From the NCBI GenBank assembly GCA_004195025.1, contig SGBB01000001.1, forward strand, positions 248,001-312,000: a stretch of 64,000 bases of DNA, written 5' to 3'. Shown piece after piece: positions 9,698 through 17,681 of the stretch. The DNA comes from Candidatus Acidulidesulfobacter diazotrophicus (GTDB lineage Bacteria > SZUA-79 > Acidulodesulfobacterales > Acidulodesulfobacteraceae). The notes beneath the pieces are model-generated. The model worked only from the letters and a program-made list of their open reading frames with translations, did no database searches and had not been told where the DNA came from. The translations under genes and the position numbers were made by a program. How positions within the stretch are numbered: position 1 is the stretch's first letter; the number at the start of each line of letters is the position of its first letter.

Positions 9698-9851
9698 CCC
9701 AACTTCACCATAATTACCGGCAACCTGTTGATATTGCTGTATTTATGGGGGCAACAAAAATGTCTATGGGGACTACAAAATAAAAAATAAAATGTATTAA
9801 TATTTAATGGGTTATAATTTTAGAATAATAAAAATGGTGAAGTTGGGTTAA
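9694..9851. repeat. 158-bp MITE-like element with perfect 18-bp terminal inverted repeats
   Basis: The outer ends, TTAACCCAACTTCACCAT and its exact reverse complement, bound a non-coding 158-bp unit. A second, truncated copy in opposite orientation occurs at 61555-61670. The left end overlaps the stop codon of the HAD gene, and the right end lies 9 bases before mqnA. The structure fits a non-autonomous transposable element, but no target-site duplication is certain and no matching transposase is in the window. Confidence 0.75.
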
Positions 9852-9860
9852 AATAAATCA

Positions 9861-10745
9861 ATGATTAGAATAGGCGAAATTAATTATCTTAATGTTTATC
9901 CTATATTTTATTTTCTTAAAAAAGAAGCTGAGGAAAAAGAATCGGAATTAAATTTTCTTAGCTTTAAATCGGGAACGCCCGCTTTTTTAAATAATAGTCT
10001 TAAAAACGGCTTTATAGATTTAAGCCCTTCATCGTCTTTTTATTACATTGAAAATTATAGAAACTCTCTTTTATTTAAAAATATCTCAATAAGTTCAAAA
10101 AAAAAAGTTAATAGTATTTTTCTATTTTCTCCAAAAAAAATTGAAGATTTTTCAGATACCGAAACTATATATATAACACCTGAAACATTAACATCAGTTA
10201 ATTTGTTAAAAGTATTGTTTGCAGAGTTTTATAAATTAAATATAAATAAGATGAATTTTGTAATTATGTCATCCAATGAAAATATTGAATTGACGAAAAA
10301 TGCCGGGTTATTAGATGAATGTAAAATTTATTTACATATAGGCGATAAAGCTATAGAATATAAAAAAATTTATGAAAATATTTTTAAATATTCATATGAT
10401 CTCGCAGCAATTTGGTACAGTTTTACCGGATTACCGTTTGTTTTTGCATTGTTTATAATAAGAAAAGATTCATATGAAAATAATAAAAACGAATTTAATA
10501 TGCTTTATAAATATTTAATAAAATCCAAAGATAAAGCTGTTGCAAATTTAGACGAAATTGCACAAGAAATACTTAAAAATCCTTCTTATAAATTTATTGC
10601 ATATAACGAACTGATTAATTACTGGACAGATTGTTTAAGTTTTGATTTAAGCGAAAAAGAAATAGAAGGATTTATGCTATATTGTGATTTATTATACAAG
10701 TATAAAATAATTAAAGATATTCCTGAACTTAATTTTATAGAATAG
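9861..10745 (+). CDS. mqnA: Chorismate dehydratase MqnA (futalosine menaquinone pathway)
   Basis: MqnA converts chorismate to 3-enolpyruvylbenzoate, the entry step of the futalosine route to menaquinone. The fold is that of a periplasmic-binding-protein lobe pair without a signal peptide. The family signature is recognisable: an N-terminal GEINYLNVYPIF, the DLSPSSSFYYIEN segment, and DLAAIWYSFTGLPFVFALF near residue 190. Length is close to the usual 280. No other mqn gene is in the window. The main alternative is its relative MqnD, whose N-terminal motifs differ. Confidence 0.85.
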   Translation: MIRIGEINYLNVYPIFYFLKKEAEEKESELNFLSFKSGTPAFLNNSLKNGFIDLSPSSSFYYIENYRNSLLFKNISISSKKKVNSIFLFSPKKIEDFSDTETIYITPETLTSVNLLKVLFAEFYKLNINKMNFVIMSSNENIELTKNAGLLDECKIYLHIGDKAIEYKKIYENIFKYSYDLAAIWYSFTGLPFVFALFIIRKDSYENNKNEFNMLYKYLIKSKDKAVANLDEIAQEILKNPSYKFIAYNELINYWTDCLSFDLSEKEIEGFMLYCDLLYKYKIIKDIPELNFIE

Positions 10746-10807
10746 TCGCAAGTTGTTGTAAGGTTCGGATATACAGCAATTATTTTTTCTTGCCTTATAT
10801 ATTAATT

Positions 10808-12097
10808 TTATACCGGCATTGTATAATTATCTGCCGCATTTGAAGGATTTGGATTTATACGCATTTGAGGTATTAAAACAGTGAAAGTGAATCCGTTGCC
10901 GAGACTGCTTTGCAATATTGCCGTGCCGCTAAGTAATTTAAGAATATGTTTGATTATTGCCAAACCTAATCCCGTGCCTCCAGGATCTGTTGAGTGAGAG
11001 CTGTCAACCCTGAAAAATCTTTCGCCTAAACGCAGCAGATTAGGATAACTAACGCCTATCCCCGTATCTTCAACAGATATATATAAAAAATTGTCTGCAT
11101 TAGAATCTATAGACCCCCAAACAACGGAAGTTTCACTTAAATCCGTCATAATATTGTTTACGCCTAAATTTGTTTCAACGTATGCATCAACCGAAATTTT
11201 TCCGTTATTTTCGGTATACTTGATTGAATTTTGCAGCATATTAATGATAATTTGATTAATTTTTGAAAAATCAGAAAAAAAAGTAAAATCATCTAAATTT
11301 TTAATAATTTTTAGATTTTTAGATTTTATTTCGTTTTCAAATAATTGCAAAGAATTCTCAATTATATTTTTTAGGTCTATTTCTTCAATTTTTAAAGAAG
11401 CGTTGCCCGTCTCAATATTTGTTAAAACTATAAGGTCATCAATTAATGAATTGAGACGTTTTGCATGGTGTTCAATAATATTAAAAAATTTTATTGCAGT
11501 TTCATGGTTATCTAAGGCGCCGTTTTTTAATGTTTCAATAAAACCCATAATAGCAGTGATAGGAGTTTTTATCTCATGGGAAATATTTTGTATAAATGCC
11601 GATTTTATATTTTCAATTTTCTGAATATATGTAATGTCTCTTATTATTACGCAATAATACTTCGTTTCATTAATTTTAAAAATTTTGCACAAAACTATTT
11701 TTTCATCTGCTTTGTCAAAGTATGAAATTTTTTTTTCAATTATATTTGATTCTTTATTTTCTATAATTCTATTTATAAGATTATTCAATTCATAATTTCT
11801 TGTCAGCAGCTCAAATTTTTTAACATTATCTGATAAACCTGATCGGATGTTTTTCCTAAAAAAATTATTTACAAAAATAATATTTTTATTTTCGTCAATA
11901 ACTGCAATACCGTCGGTTATTTGCTGAAAGATATTTTTATAAATTTTTAAAAAATTTTCATTTTCTTTAATTTTGCTATTTATAGCTGCACCGGAAAATA
12001 TCGAACCGCCCTTCTTTTTTAGTAAAAAATAATATAAAAAAAATGCAAAAAATGTTATTATTAATATAAAAATTAAGATTGTAGATAAATATATCAT
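10808..12097 (-). CDS. Membrane sensor histidine kinase (PhoR-like), orphan
   Basis: A 429-residue sensor kinase. One N-terminal membrane segment (about residues 3-27) is followed by a PAS-like domain (about 50-155). The dimerisation domain carries the phospho-acceptor His174 in FIQNISHEIKTPITAIMGF. The ATPase domain shows an N box (NMLQNSIKYTE), a G1 box (DTGIGV) and a G2 box (GTGLGLAIIKHIL). With no second transmembrane helix there is no periplasmic sensing loop, so input is probably through the PAS domain or the membrane. No response regulator is adjacent, which makes it an orphan here; PhoR- and ResE-like kinases share this layout. Confidence 0.9.
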   Translation of the reverse strand: MIYLSTILIFILIITFFAFFLYYFLLKKKGGSIFSGAAINSKIKENENFLKIYKNIFQQITDGIAVIDENKNIIFVNNFFRKNIRSGLSDNVKKFELLTRNYELNNLINRIIENKESNIIEKKISYFDKADEKIVLCKIFKINETKYYCVIIRDITYIQKIENIKSAFIQNISHEIKTPITAIMGFIETLKNGALDNHETAIKFFNIIEHHAKRLNSLIDDLIVLTNIETGNASLKIEEIDLKNIIENSLQLFENEIKSKNLKIIKNLDDFTFFSDFSKINQIIINMLQNSIKYTENNGKISVDAYVETNLGVNNIMTDLSETSVVWGSIDSNADNFLYISVEDTGIGVSYPNLLRLGERFFRVDSSHSTDPGGTGLGLAIIKHILKLLSGTAILQSSLGNGFTFTVLIPQMRINPNPSNAADNYTMPV

Positions 12098-12296
12098 AAT
12101 TAAGGCAAATAAAATTAATGAATTAAGTAATTAATTAAGTTAAGATAAATATATTTTATATTTAATTTATTTATTATTATATAATATATGTTTATAATTT
12201 AACGCAAGTAAATAGATTAGATTGGAATATATTTTAACGATTAAATAATTATAATTTTAATAATATATAATTATATATTATACTATACGAAAATTA

Positions 12297-13067
12297 ATGA
12301 TTAATAAATATAAATTAGTTTTTTCTATTATTTTGTCAATTAATTTCTGCTGTTTTATTTTTATAAAAAATGCACAAGGTTTATCTTATAATAATATAAA
12401 TAAAAAATTAAATAATTATAAATCAGAAAATGTTCATGCCGCTCATGCGGTCAACAATGAAAGTACTTACGAGAATCCTGGGTTAGGCGATGAAATAATA
12501 GCTTCTGTAGATAACAATCCTATAACGTTAAACGATATATATTTTTTAGGAAATTTTAGAAGGATTTTATATGGGGAAAAAGGATTATTTAATAATAAAT
12601 TTTCAGACAAAAAAATAAATAAATTATTAAATATTTATATTAATAGATTTTTAATATTAAAAGAAGAGCATAAAATAGATATAATAAAGATACCTGTTAA
12701 GTATTTAAATTCTTATATAAAAAACTTTATGCAAGATTATAGAAAAAAATATAAAAATTTAAAATTTTCGCAATTTTTAATAATATTCGGGTACAATTAT
12801 ACGGAATTTGAAAATTTTATTAGAAATATCCTAATTGAAAGAGAATTCATAGCAGAACATTTAAAACTTTTTTTTAATATGTCAAAAAAAAATGTAATGA
12901 TTTTAAAAAAATTAGAACACAAAAAAAATTTTGAAAATAGTATTAAGAAAAGTAAAAAAGTTTCAGCAAAACAATTATCGGGCAGAAATATTATCTTAGA
13001 CTTAAAAACATGGATAAATAAACTTAGAAGTAAAGCTGTCATTGATATTGTCAGCACCAAATATTAA
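12297..13067 (+). CDS. Exported SurA N-domain-like protein without a PPIase domain
   Basis: A 256-residue protein with a probable signal peptide (hydrophobic residues 8-25). After a variable linker, the segment EIIASVDNNPITLNDI matches the opening of SurA/PpiD/PrsA-type chaperone domains, and a helix-rich Lys/Asn region follows. There is no parvulin domain: the C-terminus is a basic helical tail. A periplasmic chaperone or a domain-truncated SurA relative is the likely reading, inferred from this one motif. The gene is flanked by long A/T intergenic DNA and followed by a 28-bp palindrome. Confidence 0.55.
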   Translation: MINKYKLVFSIILSINFCCFIFIKNAQGLSYNNINKKLNNYKSENVHAAHAVNNESTYENPGLGDEIIASVDNNPITLNDIYFLGNFRRILYGEKGLFNNKFSDKKINKLLNIYINRFLILKEEHKIDIIKIPVKYLNSYIKNFMQDYRKKYKNLKFSQFLIIFGYNYTEFENFIRNILIEREFIAEHLKLFFNMSKKNVMILKKLEHKKNFENSIKKSKKVSAKQLSGRNIILDLKTWINKLRSKAVIDIVSTKY

Positions 13068-13083
13068 CGATCCTATAAATAAT

Positions 13084-13111
13084 AATTTAAAATATTATAA
13101 TATTTTAAATT
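13084..13111. terminator. Perfect 28-bp palindrome after the SurA-like gene
   Basis: The A/T-only sequence from 13084 to 13111 equals its own reverse complement (two 14-base half sites, no loop). It begins 16 bases after the stop codon. It could fold as a terminator or stabiliser in RNA, or bind a dimeric protein as DNA. Confidence 0.4.
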
Positions 13112-13278
13112 AGCTGCGATGCGAGGTTTTACTAAACGAATAAAGACCGCATTTATATATTATTTTCAAACTAAGTTTTAATTTAATTACTATGTGAGGC
13201 TTTTGCCGTCAGTAATATCAATAATATAAATATAAGAAAAAATATTTAATTTAATTTAAACAGGTATTAAATACTAAA

Positions 13279-13665
13279 ATGTATGAATTAAAAATATTAT
13301 CCGTATTCTCTTCGGCTCATAACCTAAGGGGATATAACGGTAAATGCGAAAATATTCACGGACATAATTGGCAGATTGAGGTTATCGTATGTTCCGAATT
13401 ATTAAATGAAATAGGAATTGCAATTGACTTCAAAATTCTTAAAAGTTATCTAAAAATAATAATGGAAAAATTAGACCATAAATATATTAATGAATTGCCG
13501 TATTTTGAAAATATTAATCCTTCCGCCGAAAATATCGCAAAATATATTTTTGAAGAATTTGGAATACTATTGAATAACAATCAAGAAAGTAAGAGTATTA
13601 ATATTAAAGTAAAAAAAGTAAATGTTTATGAAACAGCGACTTCCATGGCTTCTTATTTTGAATAA
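13279..13665 (+). CDS. queD: 6-carboxy-5,6,7,8-tetrahydropterin synthase (QueD family)
   Basis: A 128-residue 6-pyruvoyltetrahydropterin synthase-fold enzyme. In the queuosine pathway QueD converts dihydroneopterin triphosphate to carboxytetrahydropterin. The zinc ligands are His14 (SSAHNLRGY) and His27 and His29 (CENIHGHNW), with Cys23 as the catalytic cysteine. The late segment KVNVYETATSMASYF carries the conserved substrate-binding Glu. No queC, queE or queF is nearby, so the pathway assignment is by family only; a folate-pathway PTPS-III paralogue is possible. Confidence 0.88.
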   Translation: MYELKILSVFSSAHNLRGYNGKCENIHGHNWQIEVIVCSELLNEIGIAIDFKILKSYLKIIMEKLDHKYINELPYFENINPSAENIAKYIFEEFGILLNNNQESKSINIKVKKVNVYETATSMASYFE

Positions 13666-13799
13666 TGTTTTTATATTCAATATATAATAAAATAAATAAA
13701 TGAATTGACTTATTTGTTTATATATATTAAAAGATTATAATAGTTATCATTAAATAATTAATCATTAGATTTAATATTTTATTTTTTTATATTTATTGT

Positions 13800-14918
13800 A
13801 TGCTGCAAAAATTTAAAAAGAATATTCATTTAATTTTTATCTTTATAATATTGCTTTCTTTAATATTTTTTTACTTATCCTATAATTTTTCCTTTAAAAA
13901 AGAAAAACAAATAGGAAACATAATAAATAATAAAGAATTATTGCTTAAAAATATAAAATTAATTATTAATAGTAAAGAAACTGAAATAGGAAAATTAAAT
14001 ATTAAGCCTCTTATATTTAATTATTTTTCTAAAGAAAATAATTATTTTTTTATCTCTAAGATTTCAAAAACTGCAACTAACTGCAATTTGCATTTAGATT
14101 ATATAAATTATAAAGGATTAAAACAGTATCCGTACGGAAAGATATATTTTTTTAATATGGCAGGCAGAGGCAATTTTCTAAATATATATAATTTTGTTAA
14201 AACCTTAGAATATAAATATAAAATTATAATAAATAATTTTATATTTAAAAAAGACAAAAAAAATAACTTTTTATCATTTCATTCTAAATTAAGAATATAT
14301 GAAATAAAGAAAAATTATTTAACTGTTCCTGTTGCCTCTTCTTTCCTTAGCAAATTAAACCCGCCTTTTATTTATAATAAAAATATTAATCCTTTTAATT
14401 TTAAGGTTTTAAAAAAGAAAACGGAATTAACTAAAAAAATTGAGATTAAGCAAAAACCTAAACCTAGACCTAAAATAGTTAAGCCTTTTAAAAAAATATT
14501 AAAAAAAGAAAATAATACAGAATCGGTTTACGCTGTTAAATTATCTGAAGAGCATAAAATAGACATTAGCAAATCTGATAAATATAATAAAGAAGGAATA
14601 ATTTTATTTAAAAATAATAGATACAATGCAGCATTGAATAAATTTAAAAAGTCAATATCGTTAAATCCAAAAAATTATATTGCATTGTCAAACGCGGCAC
14701 TTGATTATTATATTAAAAAGAATTACAATAAAGCAAAATTTTATATAAAAAAGGCAATAAAATTAAAAAATAATAAATGGCAATTTTATTTCATTCTTGG
14801 TCTCATATATATAAAACATAATAAATTGTCACTATCCAAAAATAATTTTAAAAAAGCTTATTTGTTAGATCCCCAAAATAAAAAGCTGCTTTATTATATT
14901 AATATTAAACATTATTAA
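13800..14918 (+). CDS. Membrane-anchored PilO/GspM-like domain fused to TPR repeats
   Basis: A 372-residue protein with one N-terminal membrane helix (about residues 10-28). A short coiled region and a domain at about 65-165 follow; its pattern (cysteine-containing first strand, then FFNMAGRGNFLNIYNFVKTLE) resembles the ferredoxin-like periplasmic domain of PilO/GspM proteins. A basic, Pro-containing linker with KPKPRPK lies near residue 220. The C-terminus holds about three TPR units (from YNKEGIILFKNNRYNAAL onward). It stands alone, far from the pilus cluster at 47.8-57.7 kb. The PilO resemblance is pattern-based and modest; the TPR call is firm. Confidence 0.5.
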   Translation: MLQKFKKNIHLIFIFIILLSLIFFYLSYNFSFKKEKQIGNIINNKELLLKNIKLIINSKETEIGKLNIKPLIFNYFSKENNYFFISKISKTATNCNLHLDYINYKGLKQYPYGKIYFFNMAGRGNFLNIYNFVKTLEYKYKIIINNFIFKKDKKNNFLSFHSKLRIYEIKKNYLTVPVASSFLSKLNPPFIYNKNINPFNFKVLKKKTELTKKIEIKQKPKPRPKIVKPFKKILKKENNTESVYAVKLSEEHKIDISKSDKYNKEGIILFKNNRYNAALNKFKKSISLNPKNYIALSNAALDYYIKKNYNKAKFYIKKAIKLKNNKWQFYFILGLIYIKHNKLSLSKNNFKKAYLLDPQNKKLLYYINIKHY

Positions 14919-14991
14919 TAATTATTGAATTTATAATTTACAATAAAGTATAAAAATTTGCTTTCAATTTTAAATTTTAGAGGAATTTATT

Positions 14992-16074
14992 ATGAGGCCG
15001 TTCCAAAAATATTTCATTTTTATTTGTTTATCGCTATTTATGTTAATTTTATTTACCTGCTCCGATTCTTATGCTTTTTTAACTATTACAATTACGCCCG
15101 GCAGGTTAGATAGATATAAAATTATAACTCCCCATAAAGTTAGAGCCGGAAAAAATTTTACCGTTAAGATTATTGCTCTTGACGATTTTGGAAATATTAT
15201 AACTAATTTTGCCGCTAAAAATATAGGGTCTAATATAATTGTTAAATACGGCAGAAATTTAGACAAGAAAATAAGTCTGCCTGCTTCCGAATTTAAGAAA
15301 GGCGAAGTTAAATTTAATATTTCTTATAAAAAAGAAGGAAGAATATTTATAGAATCTTCATTCGAAGGGGTAGAAGGCAAAAGCGCTCCCATAAAAATAT
15401 ATCCGGGTCCTTTTAACAATTTGAAAATAAAATCGCCTACAGAAGTGACGGCGGGAAAGACTTTTCGTGTCAATGTATATGCCGAAGATCAATACGGCAA
15501 TCCTGTTGATATTCCTAAAAATAGCGTAATTAAAGTATTTCTTACAGGCGATAACTTTAAAGTGCATCCCCGCATATTACCGCCGCAATCGATTAGAAAC
15601 GGTTTTGGCAGATACAATTTTATTTCAGACAGATCAGGAATGAGCCAATTGAATTTTGAAATCCAGAATGATGGAGAAAACCCTGTATTTTCAAGTAAAA
15701 ATATTGAAATACGACCTGCCGGTTTATATAAATTTCATATTTCACTTAATGTCGCTCATATTTCTGCGGGGAAACCGTTTATGATAAAACTTGTTCCAGT
15801 AGATATGTACGGAAATGTAATACAGAATATAAATAAAATTAAAGGAAAAGTTAAATTAAGTTTAATTTCTGATTCAGGTGTAGAAAGGAGCAGCATAATT
15901 AATTTTAAAGATTTCGTAAAAGGAATTGCATTGATTAAAACAATTTTTAACAAAGTAGGAACATTTTCTATACATGCAAAACCCATTGGAGTAAGTATTA
16001 ATCAAAAAATAAAACGTAATAGAATTAAAATTAAAAATATAATACCGCCCAATAGTTTGCTTTTGTCAAAATAA
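14992..16074 (+). CDS. Exported protein with three Ig-like (filamin/invasin-type) repeats
   Basis: A 360-residue secreted or periplasmic protein. The start has a good GAGG ribosome-binding site, and a signal peptide ends near SYA|F at residue 28. A Cys precedes the cleavage region, but the lipobox is poor. Three repeats of about 100 residues share one pattern: a strand, then a K/S-P-x-V-x-AGKxF turn, a strand, and D-x-(Y/F)-GN. The clearest matches are VRAGKNFTVKIIALDDFGN, VTAGKTFRVNVYAEDQYGN and ISAGKPFMIKLVPVDMYGN. Such modules usually mediate adhesion or structural contacts. No anchor or sorting motif is seen. Confidence 0.7.
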   Translation: MRPFQKYFIFICLSLFMLILFTCSDSYAFLTITITPGRLDRYKIITPHKVRAGKNFTVKIIALDDFGNIITNFAAKNIGSNIIVKYGRNLDKKISLPASEFKKGEVKFNISYKKEGRIFIESSFEGVEGKSAPIKIYPGPFNNLKIKSPTEVTAGKTFRVNVYAEDQYGNPVDIPKNSVIKVFLTGDNFKVHPRILPPQSIRNGFGRYNFISDRSGMSQLNFEIQNDGENPVFSSKNIEIRPAGLYKFHISLNVAHISAGKPFMIKLVPVDMYGNVIQNINKIKGKVKLSLISDSGVERSSIINFKDFVKGIALIKTIFNKVGTFSIHAKPIGVSINQKIKRNRIKIKNIIPPNSLLLSK

Positions 16075-16083
16075 CACAAAATA

Positions 16084-16117
16084 GCCGATGTATTTAAAGT
16101 ATTTCTGCATACTCGGC
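16084..16117 (+). terminator. Imperfect hairpin after the Ig-repeat gene
   Basis: GCCGA(T)GTAT and ATACTCGGC form an imperfect stem with one bulge, starting 10 bases after the stop codon. There is a short CTTT but no long T tract, so this is only a candidate terminator. Confidence 0.4.
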
Positions 16118-16207
16118 AATCTTTACCTGCAATTTTAATAATATTTTTCTTGAATAAAAATTTTTAAATTGTTATTATATATAAATAAATTAAGTACATA
16201 TTGCTTT

Positions 16208-16431
16208 AATTCTGCAATAGAAACTATTTATAAGTTCTAATGTTAAATAACACTGGATTCCCGCTTACGCAGGAATGACATCCAAAAGGTGAAATAGTAT
16301 TGCCGCAAAGTCCCAACCCCGCTTAAGTTAAGCGGGAAAATTCCGAAGATAGAAACGCACGCCGTTTCTATTCACGAGACTATAAGCCGAGAGTGAAGCG
16401 GTCATCCTGTATATAAAATTATTGCAGAATT
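16208..16431. repeat. Composite palindromic repeat element (about 224 bp)
   Basis: Bounded by AATTCTGCAATA and its exact reverse complement. Inside are three further inverted repeats: ATTCCCGC/GCAGGAAT (shared with the elements at 38.3 and 47.5 kb), CCCGCTTAA/TTAAGCGGG, and ATAGAAACG/CGTTTCTAT. It also contains a 23-base segment (16220-16242) repeated exactly in inverse orientation at 27541-27563. No coding frame is seen. It ends 18 bases before tRNA-Cys. Confidence 0.6.
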
Positions 16432-16449
16432 AGGCAGAGATATTAAAAA

Positions 16450-16523
16450 GGCGGCATAGCCAAGCGGTAAGGCAGAGGTCTGCAAAACCTTTATCCCCGG
16501 TTCAAATCCGGGTGCCGCCTCCA
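16450..16523 (+). tRNA. tRNA-Cys (GCA)
   Basis: A full cloverleaf can be drawn. GGCGGCA pairs with TGCCGCC, the anticodon loop CTGCAAA presents GCA, the T-arm GGTTCAAATCC is standard, and discriminator T is followed by an encoded CCA. Confidence 0.95.
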
Positions 16524-16748
16524 CAAAAAATAAAATTGTAATAAATGGAAAAAATATGTGTATATAAAAAACTATTAATAATATTATTAAATCTAATTTA
16601 GCTAAGTTATTGGCAGCACTGTTACATTTTTAATGAATTTTTTATTTATATGCTGTTTTCGGATATCGTTAATTTTGTTTACTAACTTATATTATACAAT
16701 AAACTAATAGCTATATTATAGTTTTTAATGCAGCGTTGAAGATAATAG

Positions 16749-16778
16749 TTGACAAATGACTATTAATTATTAGATACT
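16749..16778 (+). promoter_or_regulatory. Probable sigma-70 promoter of the rpsU operon
   Basis: TTGACA (16749-16754), an 18-base spacer and GATACT (16773-16778) lie about 60 bases before rpsU. The rest of 16524-16839 is A/T-rich and shows no other feature. Confidence 0.6.
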
Positions 16779-16839
16779 ATAAATAGAACTAAAATATAAA
16801 GTGAAAAAAGTGCTCTTATAAAAGGAGGCGAGTTTACAT

Positions 16840-17034
16840 TTGTCAATTGTAAAAATCAAAGATAATGAATCATTCGAAAGCGCATTAAGGCGTTTCAAAA
16901 AATCTTGCGAAAGAGCAGGAATCCTTTCTGAAATCAGAAAAAGAGAACATTACGAAAAGCCCAGCGTTAAAAAAAAAAAGAAGGCTGCTGCGGCAAGAAA
17001 AAGAAATTCTAAAAAAAATCGCTATAATTACTGA
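16840..17034 (+). CDS. rpsU: 30S ribosomal protein S21
   Basis: A 64-residue basic ribosomal protein of the small subunit. The body ([20 protein letters not shown] then [12 protein letters not shown]) is diagnostic, and the Lys/Arg/Ala-rich tail is normal. It starts at TTG 16840 with a strong GGAGG eleven bases upstream, the best ribosome-binding site in this region; no ATG is available in frame. It opens the classic macromolecular-synthesis operon (rpsU-dnaG-rpoD), here with cvpA between rpsU and dnaG. Confidence 0.95.
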   Translation: MSIVKIKDNESFESALRRFKKSCERAGILSEIRKREHYEKPSVKKKKKAAAARKRNSKKNRYNY

Positions 17035-17070
17035 TTTATAATTTTAATAAATAATCCATAATTTGTTTGT

Positions 17071-17090
17071 CCTCGTCCGAAAGGACGAGG
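17071..17090 (+). terminator. GC-rich hairpin with GAAA tetraloop after rpsU
   Basis: CCTCGTCC and GGACGAGG form a perfect 8-bp stem closed by a GAAA tetraloop, 37 bases after the rpsU stop. It lacks a following T run, so a partial terminator, a processing site or a 3' stabiliser is likelier than full termination. In E. coli a terminator also separates rpsU from dnaG. Confidence 0.6.
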
Positions 17091-17117
17091 TAATCGGCTT
17101 ATTGTTTATACATTGTT

Positions 17118-17605
17118 ATGTATATAAATATTATAATTTTGATTATAATGCTTGCCGCAATGATTCGCGGTTTTTTTAGGGGACTCGCAAAAGAAGTTTT
17201 GTCTTTAGCCGGACTTGGAGCCGCTTTCTTTGCCGCTTATTATATGGCCGAAAATTTTGGCAGATTGCATCCAGCCTATTTGAATTTTATTAATAATATT
17301 AAAAATTATGATGTAAGAGAAATTATAATATTTGCTTCTGTTTTTATAATAGTCGGCTTAATATTTACTATAATTTCTTTTTTAATTACTAAACTGCTTG
17401 ATTTATTAATGCTTGGTTTTGTGAATAAAATAGGCGGTTTTTTTTTGCAGGAATCAAAATTTTTATAATACTCAGCCTCGTTATATTTTTCCTTTTTTCA
17501 ATGCCTATAATTAAAAATAATTATAGCTCATTCAGAAAAGTGGATGCGTTGCCTTATTTTTACTATACAGGAAATATTATCACCTCTTATATAAAGCATA
17601 TATAA
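17118..17605 (+). pseudogene. cvpA: CvpA-family membrane protein interrupted by a frameshift in a T9 run
   Basis: The first frame (17118-17468) encodes 116 residues typical of CvpA: four hydrophobic segments, an N-terminal MIRGFFRGLAKEVLSLAGL, and NKIGGFF just before a run of nine Ts (17438-17446). After the run the frame ends quickly in QESKFL. Adding one T joins it to the downstream frame, which reads AGIKIFIILSLVIFFLFS and continues to TAA at 17605. That restores a normal CvpA of about 162 residues. The downstream part is clearly coding in character. The break may be a sequencing or assembly error, a real mutation, or a slippage site; the last two cannot be told apart here. Confidence 0.8.
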
Positions 17606-17630
17606 AACAACAACACTCAAAATTATATGT

Positions 17631-17671
17631 TATGTATGCTATAAATTTTTTCATAATTTATAGCATACATA
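17631..17671 (+). promoter_or_regulatory. Perfect 17-bp inverted repeat just before dnaG
   Basis: TATGTATGCTATAAATT and its exact reverse complement flank a 7-base loop. The structure ends 10 bases before the dnaG ATG, where a ribosome-binding site would be, and no Shine-Dalgarno sequence is visible. It could limit DnaG translation, be cut by an RNase, or bind a protein as DNA. Confidence 0.6.
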
Positions 17672-17681
17672 AAACAAAAAT

